Positions 22,401 to 31,020 of a stretch of 64,000 nucleotides of DNA are shown piece after piece. The stretch lies in NCBI GenBank assembly GCA_029990175.1, contig JARKIP010000064.1, positions 15,518,001 through 15,582,000 on the forward strand, given 5' to 3'. The number at the start of each line of letters is the position of its first letter. The stretch's first letter is position 1. Source of the DNA: Petunia secreta. Its lineage: Eukaryota > Streptophyta > Magnoliopsida > Solanales > Solanaceae. The notes under the pieces are model-generated. The model saw only the letters and a list, made by a program, of their open reading frames with translations. It ran no database searches and was not told the origin of the DNA. The translations under genes were made by a program, and so were the position numbers.

Positions 22401-24879
22401 TGTTACAGGGTGGCGAATTTGCATTGATTATAGGAAGCTGAACAAGGCCACCAGGAAAGATCACTTCCCACTCCCTTTTATTGATCAGATGTTGGATAGA
22501 CTAGCAGGCCATGAGTATTATTGTTTCTTGGATGGTTATTCGGGCTACAATCAAATTGTGATAGCCCCTGAAGACCAAGAGAAGACCACATTTACTTGTC
22601 CTTATGGCACCTATGCATTTAGGAGGATGCCATTTGGCTTGTGTAATGCCCCAGGAACTTTTCAGCGATGCATGATGGCTATTTTCACTGACATGGTGGA
22701 AAAATTTGTGGAAGTGTTTATGGATGATTTCTCAGTGGTTGGTGACTCTTTTGATGAATGCTTGAAGAATCTTGATGCTGTGCTGAGCCGTTGTGAAGAA
22801 ACAAATCTGGTGCTGAATTGGGAAAAATGTCACTTTATGGTTCAAGAAGGCATAGTACTTGGGCACAAGGTGTCAAAGCAGGGGATTGAGGTTGACAAGG
22901 CGAAGATAGAGGCTATTGAGAAATTACCACCACCTATCTCTGTTAAGGGGGTGCGTAGTTTCTTGGGACATGCAGGGTTCTATAGACGGTTCATAAAGGA
23001 CTTCTCCAAAATTTCCACTCCCTTGTGCAAATTGTTGGAGAAGGATGTGAAATTTGTGTTTGATGATGCTTGTATTAAGGCGTTTGAAGAGTTGAAGAAA
23101 AGGTTGGTGACCGCACCAATCATCATTGCTCCTGACTGGTCTTTGCCTTTTGAATTAATGTGTGATGCGAGTGATAATGCTATTGGGGCTGTTCTAGGCC
23201 AAAGAATTGGAAGAATTTTTCACTCCATCTATTATGCAAGCAAGACGCTTGATGCAGCCCAGTCCAATTATACTACCACTGAGAAGGAGTTGCTAGCCGT
23301 GGTTTATGCATTTGATAAATTCAGGTCTTATTTGGTTGGCACTCATGTTGTCGTCTACACTGATCATGCCGCAATCCGGTATTTGTTTGAAAAGAAGGAC
23401 TCCAAGCCGAGACTTATTAGATGGGTTCTCCTATTGCAAGAGTTTGATGTTGAAATTCGAGATCGCAAGGGGACTGAGAATCAAGTAGCTGATCATTTGT
23501 CAAGGCTGGAGAATAGAGATCATGTAGATGAGGGGCCTGAGATTAAAGAGGTATTTCCTGATGAGCAACTTTTTGCTCTTGATGTAGCTGAGGTGCCATG
23601 GTATGCTGACATGGTAAATTTTCTTGTGAGTAATGTGTATCCCCCTGGGGCAACTGCCGAGCAGAAGCGTAAACTCCTTCATGAGAGCAGATTTTATGTG
23701 TGGGATGAGCCCTATTTGTACAAGATAGGTGTTGATCAACTAGCTAGGAGATGTGTTCCAAGGGAAGAAGTAGAGCCGATTCTACAGAGCTGCCATTCCT
23801 CTCCTTATGGTGGCCACCTTGGTGGAGATCGAACAGCTGCAAAGGTACTTCAATCTGGTTTCTTTTGGCCTACTCTATTTAAAGATGCTCATGCCTTAGT
23901 GAAGCAATGTGATCGTTGCCAAAGAACGGGTACCATTACTAGGCGTCACGAGATGCCTTTGAACAACATTTTGGAGATTGAGCTGTTTGATTGTTGGGGT
24001 ATTGATTTTATGGGTCCATTCCCACCATCTATGGGCAATAAATACATCCTTGTGGCAGTTGATTATGTATCTAAATGGGTGGAGGCCATTGCACTTCCTA
24101 CAAATGATGCGAGTGTGGTGGTGAAGTTCGTGAAGAAGAATATTTTCACTCGTTTTGGGACACCGCGGGCTATCATTAGTGATGAAGGTACGCATTTTTG
24201 TAACCGGTTGTTCAATAAGCTATTGGCTAAGTATGGGGTTCGCCACAAGGTGGCTACTGCTTATCATCCCCAAACTAGTGGCCAAGTGGAAGTGTCTAAC
24301 AGAGAGATCAAGCAAATCCTTGAGAAGACCGTGAATGCCTCGAGGAAGGATTGGGCTATGAAGTTAGATGATGCTCTCTGGGCCTACCGAACTGCTTTCA
24401 AAACGCCTATTGGAACCTCTCCATATAGGCTTGTTTATGGGAAGGCTTGTCACTTGCCGGTTGAATTAGAGCATAAGGCTTATTGGGCTATTCAAAAGCT
24501 CAACTTTGATATGGCTCTAGCGGGTGAGAAGAGGATGCTCCAGTTGCATGAACTTGAAGAGTTCCGTTTCCATGCGTATGAGAATGCAAAATTATATAAG
24601 GAACGGACAAAGAAGTGGCATGATAAGCACATTGAGCATCGCTCTTTTGAGCCTGGACAGCGTGTATTGTTGTTCAACTCGAGGTTGAAATTGTTTCCGG
24701 GCAAGTTAAAGTCGAGATGGTCGGGGCCTTTTGAAGTTGTCCGTGTTACCGCACATGGAGCGGTTGCATTGAGAGCCCCGGGTTCTGAAAACACATTTTT
24801 GGTTAATGGTCAAAGGGTGAAACATTATTGGGGAGGCGCGGTGAATCACCGCACTTCAATCACTTTGAGGGACCCTTGA
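19477..24879 (+). CDS. Athila-type gag-pol polyprotein of element D (1,800 aa, intact)
   Basis: A single open frame. Gag domain at about residues 80-260 (SGLLHEDPQQHLQNFLEISD onward). A zinc-knuckle-like C-x2-C-x3-H-x4-C (CEVCGEDHSTEVC) lies near residue 321. A Q-rich linker and a coiled region follow (about 400-470). The aspartic protease is near 631, with the Athila-type ALCDLGASVNLMP. The reverse transcriptase follows, with the FMDDFSVVGDSF catalytic box near 1082. RNase H begins near 1229 (DASDNAIGAVLG, TTEKELLAVVYAFDKFRSYL, YTDHAAI). The integrase has an H2C2 zinc region at about 1439-1490 (CHSSPYGGHLGGDRT, CDRCQRTG) and a DDE core from about 1509 (WGIDFMGPFP, SDEGTHF, HPQTSGQVEVSNREIKQIL). 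The GPF/Y region lies near 1750 (RWSGPFEVVRV). There is no chromodomain. All catalytic residues I can check are present. The polyprotein would be cleaved by its protease and carry out reverse transcription in virus-like particles and integration in the nucleus. Confidence 0.96.
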   Translation: MQRNKKDESLAPFDPEPERTLRKTRKEARDREALAIVLASLPVEMAEEQTVAVRDVALPSLKGVESSIVKPAITGNFEIKPGMIQLLHVTGQYSGLLHEDPQQHLQNFLEISDTYTPTGVPTDYVRMTLFPFSLLGAARKWLKAEKSGSITTWEDLATKFLAKFYPSAKTARLRSAILSFRQFEGESLYAAWERFKALLRDCPHHNQTNEVIAHTFVEGLNQQTKIVVDAAAGGQVLALNFEKIYELLDKFSQSNPDWQGDGRANIFSEGASRAATQKAAGLLQLDGITELRAKMDALSNQISKLALQAKPQPAPVQQVQAFCEVCGEDHSTEVCPSNPESVYYVGNQNRSQGQNRNQYGNNYNTGWRNHPNFSWRDTREQFQGNERAQFNQNNAPQQGSQSQAQPQQANTMEDMLKKILAGQQKLIDESASQAQTIKDLSNAQKDLERQLGQLAGAQNNRPRGALPSDTEKNPREFVQAVTLRNGRALEEVPPKPKKPVGELEPNVDREVEKEAEKVIEKQPESAIVRPPPPFPQRLQKQKVDAACKKFLEILSQIQVNIPLVELLRDVPKYAKYIKDIVANKRRLTEFETVALTEECSSRVRSKLPQKLKDPGSFTIPLKIGEHEVGRALCDLGASVNLMPSSVFRKLGLGEPRPTTVTLQLADRSLTCPEGIIEDVLVQVGQFILPVDFIILDYEADPEVPLILGRGFLATADAVIRVRAGKMIMKVNGEEAVFNVFRATQLPSHYEELSMVKVIDDELTADERSFLASNVDSLERALLCDDDDILKDEDTEEFVEVLNMQSRFIPGWKKFEELDRPLTLAPAKPSIEKAPNLELKPLPAHLRYAYLGEGNTLPVILSSLLSDVQVEKVLRVLRERKRAIGWTIDDIRGISPSFCMHKILLEEDHKPSIEQQRRLNPIMKEVVKKEVIKWLDAGIIFPISDSKWVSPVQCVPKKGGMTVVKNENNELIPTRTVTGWRICIDYRKLNKATRKDHFPLPFIDQMLDRLAGHEYYCFLDGYSGYNQIVIAPEDQEKTTFTCPYGTYAFRRMPFGLCNAPGTFQRCMMAIFTDMVEKFVEVFMDDFSVVGDSFDECLKNLDAVLSRCEETNLVLNWEKCHFMVQEGIVLGHKVSKQGIEVDKAKIEAIEKLPPPISVKGVRSFLGHAGFYRRFIKDFSKISTPLCKLLEKDVKFVFDDACIKAFEELKKRLVTAPIIIAPDWSLPFELMCDASDNAIGAVLGQRIGRIFHSIYYASKTLDAAQSNYTTTEKELLAVVYAFDKFRSYLVGTHVVVYTDHAAIRYLFEKKDSKPRLIRWVLLLQEFDVEIRDRKGTENQVADHLSRLENRDHVDEGPEIKEVFPDEQLFALDVAEVPWYADMVNFLVSNVYPPGATAEQKRKLLHESRFYVWDEPYLYKIGVDQLARRCVPREEVEPILQSCHSSPYGGHLGGDRTAAKVLQSGFFWPTLFKDAHALVKQCDRCQRTGTITRRHEMPLNNILEIELFDCWGIDFMGPFPPSMGNKYILVAVDYVSKWVEAIALPTNDASVVVKFVKKNIFTRFGTPRAIISDEGTHFCNRLFNKLLAKYGVRHKVATAYHPQTSGQVEVSNREIKQILEKTVNASRKDWAMKLDDALWAYRTAFKTPIGTSPYRLVYGKACHLPVELEHKAYWAIQKLNFDMALAGEKRMLQLHELEEFRFHAYENAKLYKERTKKWHDKHIEHRSFEPGQRVLLFNSRLKLFPGKLKSRWSGPFEVVRVTAHGAVALRAPGSENTFLVNGQRVKHYWGGAVNHRTSITLRDP

Positions 24880-26119
24880 TTTGTACCCGTCGTGCCGCGA
24901 CGTTAAATAAGGCGCTTCTCGGGAGGCAACCCGAGTCTGTACTTGTAATAGTTTAGTTTTCTTTTGTTTTTATAGTGTCACGTTTTTGTTGTTTTTGTGT
25001 GTCGTTTTTGCAGGAATCGGGTGAGCTAAATACGGTGAAATGGATGCATTGAGGGGGATGGGACATCTCGAGACATGTCCCACGCTTGGTTTGTACTTGG
25101 AGTCGAAATTCGGTGCGAAAAAACGCTCGTGGGCGCGTTCGGGAGTGCCCCGCGCCTCCCAAAGCGCGAAAATAATTAAAACAAAGAAGCTAGGCGCGGT
25201 TGGGAGCGCCCCGCGCCTCCCACCGCGCCAAGCTAGGCAGTGGCATCAATTTTGTGCACGCTATAAGCGTGCGTCGCGGAAGCCAAAGCGTGACTGCAGG
25301 CAGTAGCTCAACATCGGCTCACGCGATTGTCTCGCGGCGCGGAGAGTAACGCGCAGGCCAAATTTTTTGGTCTCACAACGGGTCAACGGGTTTTGACCCG
25401 AATTCTTTTAATCCCAACCCCTTTAACCCCGATTTCCTAACACTTTTTCTTCCTTACTTTCACCACAAACACTCTCTACACACACACTAATTCACCTCTA
25501 ACAATTGGAATCATCCCAACTATTGTGCAATCACTCCTAACATCATCAAGTAAGTACATTACTACTCTTCCTTCTCCATAACATGTAAGTTATATTCATC
25601 ATTGCTCATGGGTGATACTCTTAACTAGTTGCAAGCTTGTTCATAAAAATTCAATCTTGTTGTGCTAAATTGTCTAGAATGCTTAGTGTAGGACTTGTGA
25701 CTTGCATAAAGAGATCTCCTAACAATTTGGGAGGGTTGTTACATTACAAATTCCATTGAAATTGCTAGTTCCAAGTTATGCACATTAGGTGTTTGTGAAA
25801 AAGCCTCAAAGATTAAATATCAATGACATTGTGAATTCTTGAGTAGCAATGCATTCCTTAGGCTTCCTATGAACACTAGATGTTGCATACACACTAGAAT
25901 GGATCATGAGGCACCCACACTAGCTTGAATTAAAAAAATTCAAAACGTAGCATATTTTGCTCAAAGCTAGTTTTGTTCAAGTGTGGGGTAGCCCGTGCTA
26001 TTGAATGGAGTGATTGACACATTGAGTGTGTGATAAGTGTGGGGTGGCCCTTGAGCTTGAATTGTATTCTTGGTACTTAGCTTGATATCTCACATTGATT
26101 TTTGTATTGTATAGGTACC
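24880..26119 (+). other. Inter-ORF region of element D
   Basis: 1.24 kb between gag-pol and the second frame. It has a GC-rich block (25095-25250) holding two copies of a GCGCG..GGGAG.GCCCCGCGCCTCCC arrangement able to fold into hairpins. The sequence then becomes ordinary AT-rich DNA. The motif AAGTGTGGGGTRG occurs at 25979 and 26035. A splice-acceptor-like TTTTTGTATTGTATAG ends at 26113, six bases before the ATG. Confidence 0.6.
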
Positions 26120-27346
26120 ATGGTTGCTACAAAGCATAAGGCTAGCTCCTCATCCACTGAGGGTCCAAGGAGAGCATCAACTCAAGCCGGGCCTTCATCC
26201 ACATCTCAAAAGGGCAAGGCACCGGCCAAGCCCAAGGCCAAGGCAAAAATTCCAAAGGACGCGGTGCCGATACCGCGTCCCGGTGGCAAAACACGGTATG
26301 GCCTCTCTAGTGTGAAGAAGGGGGAGTGCCAAACTTGGTACAAAAATGTGAGGCTTGCGGGGTACATACCCGAGCAAGCCATTGATAAAAAGCCGGTGAT
26401 GCAAAAGTTTAAAGAGGTGGCCGAGCAGATCATGGCCCTCAAGTGGGACTCAGTGTTTGAGAGTCCGGGGCCCGCCAACTTGGACATGGTCCAAGAACTT
26501 TATGCTAATTGGGAGCCCGATGAGGCGTGGAGAGATGATGATATGGTGACGGTTAGGGGAGTGAAGGTGAAGCTAGATCCCCCGGCATTGAATGCCTTCT
26601 TGGGGGTAGATGACCCCGATCATGAGGAGTTGAGGAATTACATCAAAACACCGGATTACACGGCCTTGAGGGAGACTTTGTGTGGTGAGGGGTCCACACA
26701 TAAGTGGGGACGAGGAGCAGCTGGGCGACATAAGTTTATGCATTTCTCCCACTTTATCAAGCCGGCACGTGTTTGGATGCGGTTTATCAATGCACGGATT
26801 CTTCCATGTTCTCATTATTCCGAGGTTACTAAGACTCGGGCGTGCATGGTGTATTTCTTCATGACCGGGAGGCCGGTGAACATTGGGTACTACATGTTGA
26901 AAGTGATGAAAGCGGAAAGGCAAGAAAAACATTGTAGTCGGTTATATTTTGGGAACCTCTTGACCCGGTATTTAGAGAAGGCGGGGGTCCCCGCGGATGA
27001 GGTTGGGGATCGTATTGTCCTTGACTTCGGGAGGCCCTTTGATATTTCTTCGGTCAAGGGGGTGATCACCACAGCACCGGTGAAGCTGACGGCGGAGGAT
27101 TGGCGAGAGACAAATGCCAACTTGGCCGCGCGTCAGTACTTGATGATGGAGGCTATGGCCCGTCAGTCGGGCGTTGATATGGCTGCTATTGACCGGAAGG
27201 TCCCACTGACGGAGACCTCGAAGATCTTTCTGGGCGAGGTTGAGGCTGGAACGCTGGATCCGAGGGAAGATGAGAACACTGATTCGGATGTTGTGGCCAA
27301 CGATCCGGACAGTGAGTATGAGCCGGATCATGAGGAGGAGGCCTAG
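26120..27346 (+). CDS. Athila 3' ORF (plant transposon protein domain; env-position gene)
   Basis: ATG at 26120 lies in a strong context (ACCATGG). The frame can be extended upstream to a TTG codon at 26102, but ATG is the better start, giving 408 residues. The N-terminal ~60 residues are Ser/Pro/Lys-rich and basic (KGKAPAKPKAKAKIPKDAVP), suggesting a nuclear or nucleic-acid-binding signal. The central part (about 150-300: RVWMRFINARILPC, KTRACMVYFFMTGRPVNIGY) resembles the uncharacterised 'putative plant transposon protein' domain found in the 3' frame of many Athila elements. The C terminus is acidic (EYEPDHEEEA). I see no signal peptide and no transmembrane segment, so the position is env-like but the protein does not look like an envelope glycoprotein. 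Role unknown; it is open and therefore probably maintained by recent selection or by youth. Confidence 0.85.
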   Translation: MVATKHKASSSSTEGPRRASTQAGPSSTSQKGKAPAKPKAKAKIPKDAVPIPRPGGKTRYGLSSVKKGECQTWYKNVRLAGYIPEQAIDKKPVMQKFKEVAEQIMALKWDSVFESPGPANLDMVQELYANWEPDEAWRDDDMVTVRGVKVKLDPPALNAFLGVDDPDHEELRNYIKTPDYTALRETLCGEGSTHKWGRGAAGRHKFMHFSHFIKPARVWMRFINARILPCSHYSEVTKTRACMVYFFMTGRPVNIGYYMLKVMKAERQEKHCSRLYFGNLLTRYLEKAGVPADEVGDRIVLDFGRPFDISSVKGVITTAPVKLTAEDWRETNANLAARQYLMMEAMARQSGVDMAAIDRKVPLTETSKIFLGEVEAGTLDPREDENTDSDVVANDPDSEYEPDHEEEA

Positions 27347-29183
27347 TTGTGGCAGCTTTCAGGGCAGTTTTCTTGTACTCTTACTTTTGCACTTACTTCT
27401 TTGTCGCACTGGGACATTGCTTAGTTTAAGTGTGGGGTGGGGTACTGCCCTTTTATCTAGTTTTATTTTGAGGTTTAGGATGCATGTACCTTAGGACTTT
27501 TTATTTTTGTCATTTGACTTTATTTTGATTTGTTTCTTGCTTTGATATATGAAAAAATTGAAAAAAAATTAGAAAACCAATGAAAAATTCCAAAAAGATT
27601 TTCTTTTTAGTTTTAGTTAGTGGTACATGTCATCCGCCCCGTGGTTTTTCTTATGGCCGCGGTTCTTTTCCACGGGGTGACCTTTGAACCGGGTAGTTTT
27701 TCATTTTTTAGGATTAGGATAGTTAGTTTTAGATGACCCTAGGCTAAGGAAATAGGTAGAATGCTAGGTGTCTTTGATTTGGTTGATACCGGGGGACTTG
27801 GACTTGATTGCATGTGCTATTTGTGGTGTCCTTGGTTTTAATTTGATGCATGCCTAGAAAAAGAGAAAAAAAAATTTGGAACAACCCCCTTGAGATGCTT
27901 GAGTCCGCTTGTTTGACTTGATTGCTAACTTTTGTGCATGAGTGCTTAAATTTCCACAAGTTGCATTCTAAAAGCTTGGTTGAGAGTTGTTGATGGAGCC
28001 TCTTTGTGTGAGCTACGTGCAATGTGTGTTGTGAGGCATTATTTTTGTTGCTCCGTGTTGCATATTAATGTCTAGAACTTGCCCCGTGTGTGTGCAAAGC
28101 GAAATCCTAGGTTTGCTCTAGTCGGGAAATGATACAAGGCCTTCTTTTGTTAGCCTACCCTTACATATATACCTTGGAAAGTTGTTGTTGTGATTTGAAT
28201 TGACCCTTTTTGTTGACACCCACACCCCGAGCCTACCCATTTGTTCTTAATTGACTCTTTTGGCCCTTTACTCCTTAAGCACTTTTATTGATATTGTGTA
28301 GATGATTGGAGTTGTGGGTGGATGTTGGTAGACTTTTGAGTGGAGTTAATAAAGGGGAAAATTTGTGAAAATCGTGAAGTAGTAGTAGTGAAAAACATTG
28401 GCAAGGTTGGTAGTTGATGAAAAATTGAGAAAACAAAGTGAATTGAAAAAGAAAAAAAAAGAGTTGTGAAAGAAAAAAAAAAAAAAGAGAAAGATATCCA
28501 TTCCTTGCTAGGGTGTGATTGAAAAGAAAAATATGCTACTTATTGAGGTGTATGTGTGGTACTTGTGAGTGGGTGGTTTGTTGAGACTTGTGCTTGAAAT
28601 TAAATGTGATGTATTAAAAGTGCTTAGGGAGGTAGTCACTATTACCCAAATATGTCCTACCCGCACCTTAGCCTACATTACGACCTTTCTAAAGTCCTAG
28701 TTAATCCCGATTGGAGTGAGCCTACATTAGTGGAGTCCAACACTACGGGCAAGCCTATGGTACGTTGTGTGTGGCATGTGAGCCTTCTTGAGAGTGAGAG
28801 AATTCATTTGTTAATGCCCCCGTTCTATTCATGATATTTGCTTTTGTGTGTGATCTTTGGGGGGCACTCTCTTTCATATTGGTGAGGGCACGTGGTTTGC
28901 ATGAAGTAGGTAAAGTTGATGGCTTTTGATTGAGTAGATAGGTGTAATTTTGTGGAAGCATGGTTGCATTGAGTTGAGTTTGTGCATTTGAGTTATTTTG
29001 GGGTGGTTGTTCTCATATTTTCGAGTTTGGCAAATTATTGGCATGTTGTGGATCCATAGTAGTCGTGTGCGCATTGGTTCAATGGTCGGTATCAACCATA
29101 GTCATAGGCAGACCTGTTTTACCTAGGTTGGGAAGTGAGATGTGACTTGCTCGAGGGCGAGCAAAGGTTCAAGTGTGGGGTGG
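27347..29183 (+). other. 3' noncoding region and polypurine tract of element D
   Basis: About 1.8 kb with A-rich stretches (27550-27600, 28440-28490). A third AAGTGTGGGGTGG copy lies at 27428, 80 bases after the ORF stop. A fourth, at 29171-29183, directly abuts the LTR and is the functional polypurine tract by position. No gene is seen here. Confidence 0.7.
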
Positions 29184-30533
29184 TGATGTTCGGCATTTTA
29201 TGCCTACCTTTCCTTAATATTTCCGCACATTTGAGCTTGTTTTGCACTTGTTTGGTGGCGTGTGAATGTGGTTTTTCGCTGATGTTGTGTTGTTCGTGTG
29301 TAGGTCGTTACGCGATACATTTGGAGCGTTTCGGAGCTTGATTGAGCATGAATTGATTGGATGATGATTGAAGATTGGATCGAGCACACATAGGCACGAC
29401 ACAAGCCGAGTTTTGGAGCGGAAAAAGAGCAAAATAGCCTGGCGCCATAGAGCCCGCGCCGCGCAGGCCATCGCGCGCAGTGCTTGGCGCGTTTGGCTTG
29501 CGACGCAGGCCTATGGCACGAGGCCTGGTGGCGTTTTCTGGTCTTGTGCACGCTTTGAGGGGCGCGGGGCGCCCGTTATAGCGCCCCTTATGCGCAATTT
29601 TACTTCCTATTCCTTCTAGTTTTGGGGTTAACTTATGTATAAGGGTTTGGAAACAATATAAATAGTTTATTACTTAGTTTTTTAGAGGAGTTCTTGACTT
29701 TGGGCAATATTGAGAGCTACACACTTCATTGAACAAGGGTTATTCCCAATTCTTTCATCTATTACATCATTTATTTCATTATTACACCAAATCTTTGCCT
29801 TATGATTATGAATATGTGTGGCTAATTTCCTATCGTTCTGGGGTTAGAATTTACATGAAAGTTGATTGTTGAAGATTGATTTCCATTGATTGAATCCCAT
29901 AACGGGTTACTTATTCGTCCTTGATTTAACTTGTATAATTGTTAGAGCTCGATAGTTATACATCATCTGTGGTTTTTGGGTTGAACTCGAAAGAGAGAAT
30001 CTAATTACGTAATAAGGAAGAATAGAACTAGTTTGTGAACCCGGGCATCGGGGAACCAATTCGCGGGTAGGATAGACATATACTTGCTTGCCTAGTTTAA
30101 CTAATTACAGGATCGTTAATGCGTGCATGTGATTTAACCCGTAGACATACAGGGATTAAAGTAGCTTGCATAGATTGTGAAGAACTGAAAGGTTTTCATA
30201 ATTACAATTAACCTGTCAGTTAGTAACCCGGGATTTAAGAAGTGGAATCAATTGAATACATCAACTGGATTGTTCGTAATTCTAACCCTGGACCGTCCTC
30301 TTAATATTGATAACACCCAAAGTTTGCACCGTTGTTTGACTACACTTCTAGCATTTTAATTACTGCTTTTTGGTTACATAAACTCTCACCAATTAAGAAC
30401 AAGACCCCTGGATAGTTTGATAGAAATTGTTTACGAAGTATTGGTCTGCGTAGTCCTCGTGGGATCGACACTCGACTTAGTCACTTTATTACTTGGCGAC
30501 CGCGTATACTTGCGTGTGCGTTTGGGAGCAACA
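29184..30533 (+). repeat. 3' LTR of element D
   Basis: 1,350 bases, apparently identical to 18005-19354. It is followed by the target duplication TCTTC (30534-30538). Confidence 0.95.
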
Positions 30534-30538
30534 TCTTC

Positions 30539-31020
30539 CAACTTATCTTCTTGAATGGTTTCTCAAATAAAGGACTTCCATTTGTATAGATAAACTGCTT
30601 CGGCTCCAATTGCCGGCAAATAACGCTGCCCTAGTTTAAAGTTCTAACGGTAATGTAATATCCAAAGAATGCAAAAAGTCACTTTCCAGTGCATCATCCT
30701 TAAATTGTTCAGTTGTTTCGTTATAGGTCACAAGCCTAGTTTAAGTAGGTTTTGTTAATTTTAATTTAAAACAGTAGTAAGTATATTAATTAGAAGCAAA
30801 TAATAAAGCACATAAATAATTAAAGTATAGCAAAATAATAAGGTAGGAATGCAGTGCATTTGTTTATTCAAAACCTAATTTAGGGAGGCATACAACATAA
30901 AAGTAAACATGCAGGATTTAAAAGAGTTATTTGAAAGACATAAACATAAACAAAGTGCAAAACACCGTTCAGGGCCTCGAGCTGACTGTGATGTCAAAAC
31001 AAAAATAGCGAGTTCATTCA
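30539..31020. other. Noncoding part of element B, right of D
   Basis: About 480 bases between D's right target duplication and the gag stop of B. It is AT-rich, with no reading frame resembling protease or RT. It continues the sequence interrupted at 18004. Confidence 0.5.

Larger units (their letters stand above)
18005..30533 (+). mobile_element. Element D: intact Athila-type Ty3/gypsy retrotransposon, 12.5 kb
   Basis: Two 1,350-base LTRs (18005-19354 and 29184-30533) appear identical: equal length, and identical predicted translations in their reading frames at a constant offset of 11,179. The element has a TCTTC target duplication, a PBS of the tRNA-Asp type (TGGCGCCGTTGCCGGGGA, 19361-19378), an uninterrupted 1,800-residue gag-pol and a second long 3' frame at 26120-27346. 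A polypurine tract AAGTGTGGGGTGG abuts the right LTR. The PBS, the DLGASVNLMP-type protease, the FMDDFSV RT box and the 3' frame are Athila-lineage traits. Everything needed for mobility is present, so it could be recently active. Confidence 0.95.

Noticed and set aside
26102..26119. Start of the Athila 3' ORF at 26102
   Set aside because: That codon is TTG. The ATG at 26120 has a strong context and sits just after an acceptor-like site.
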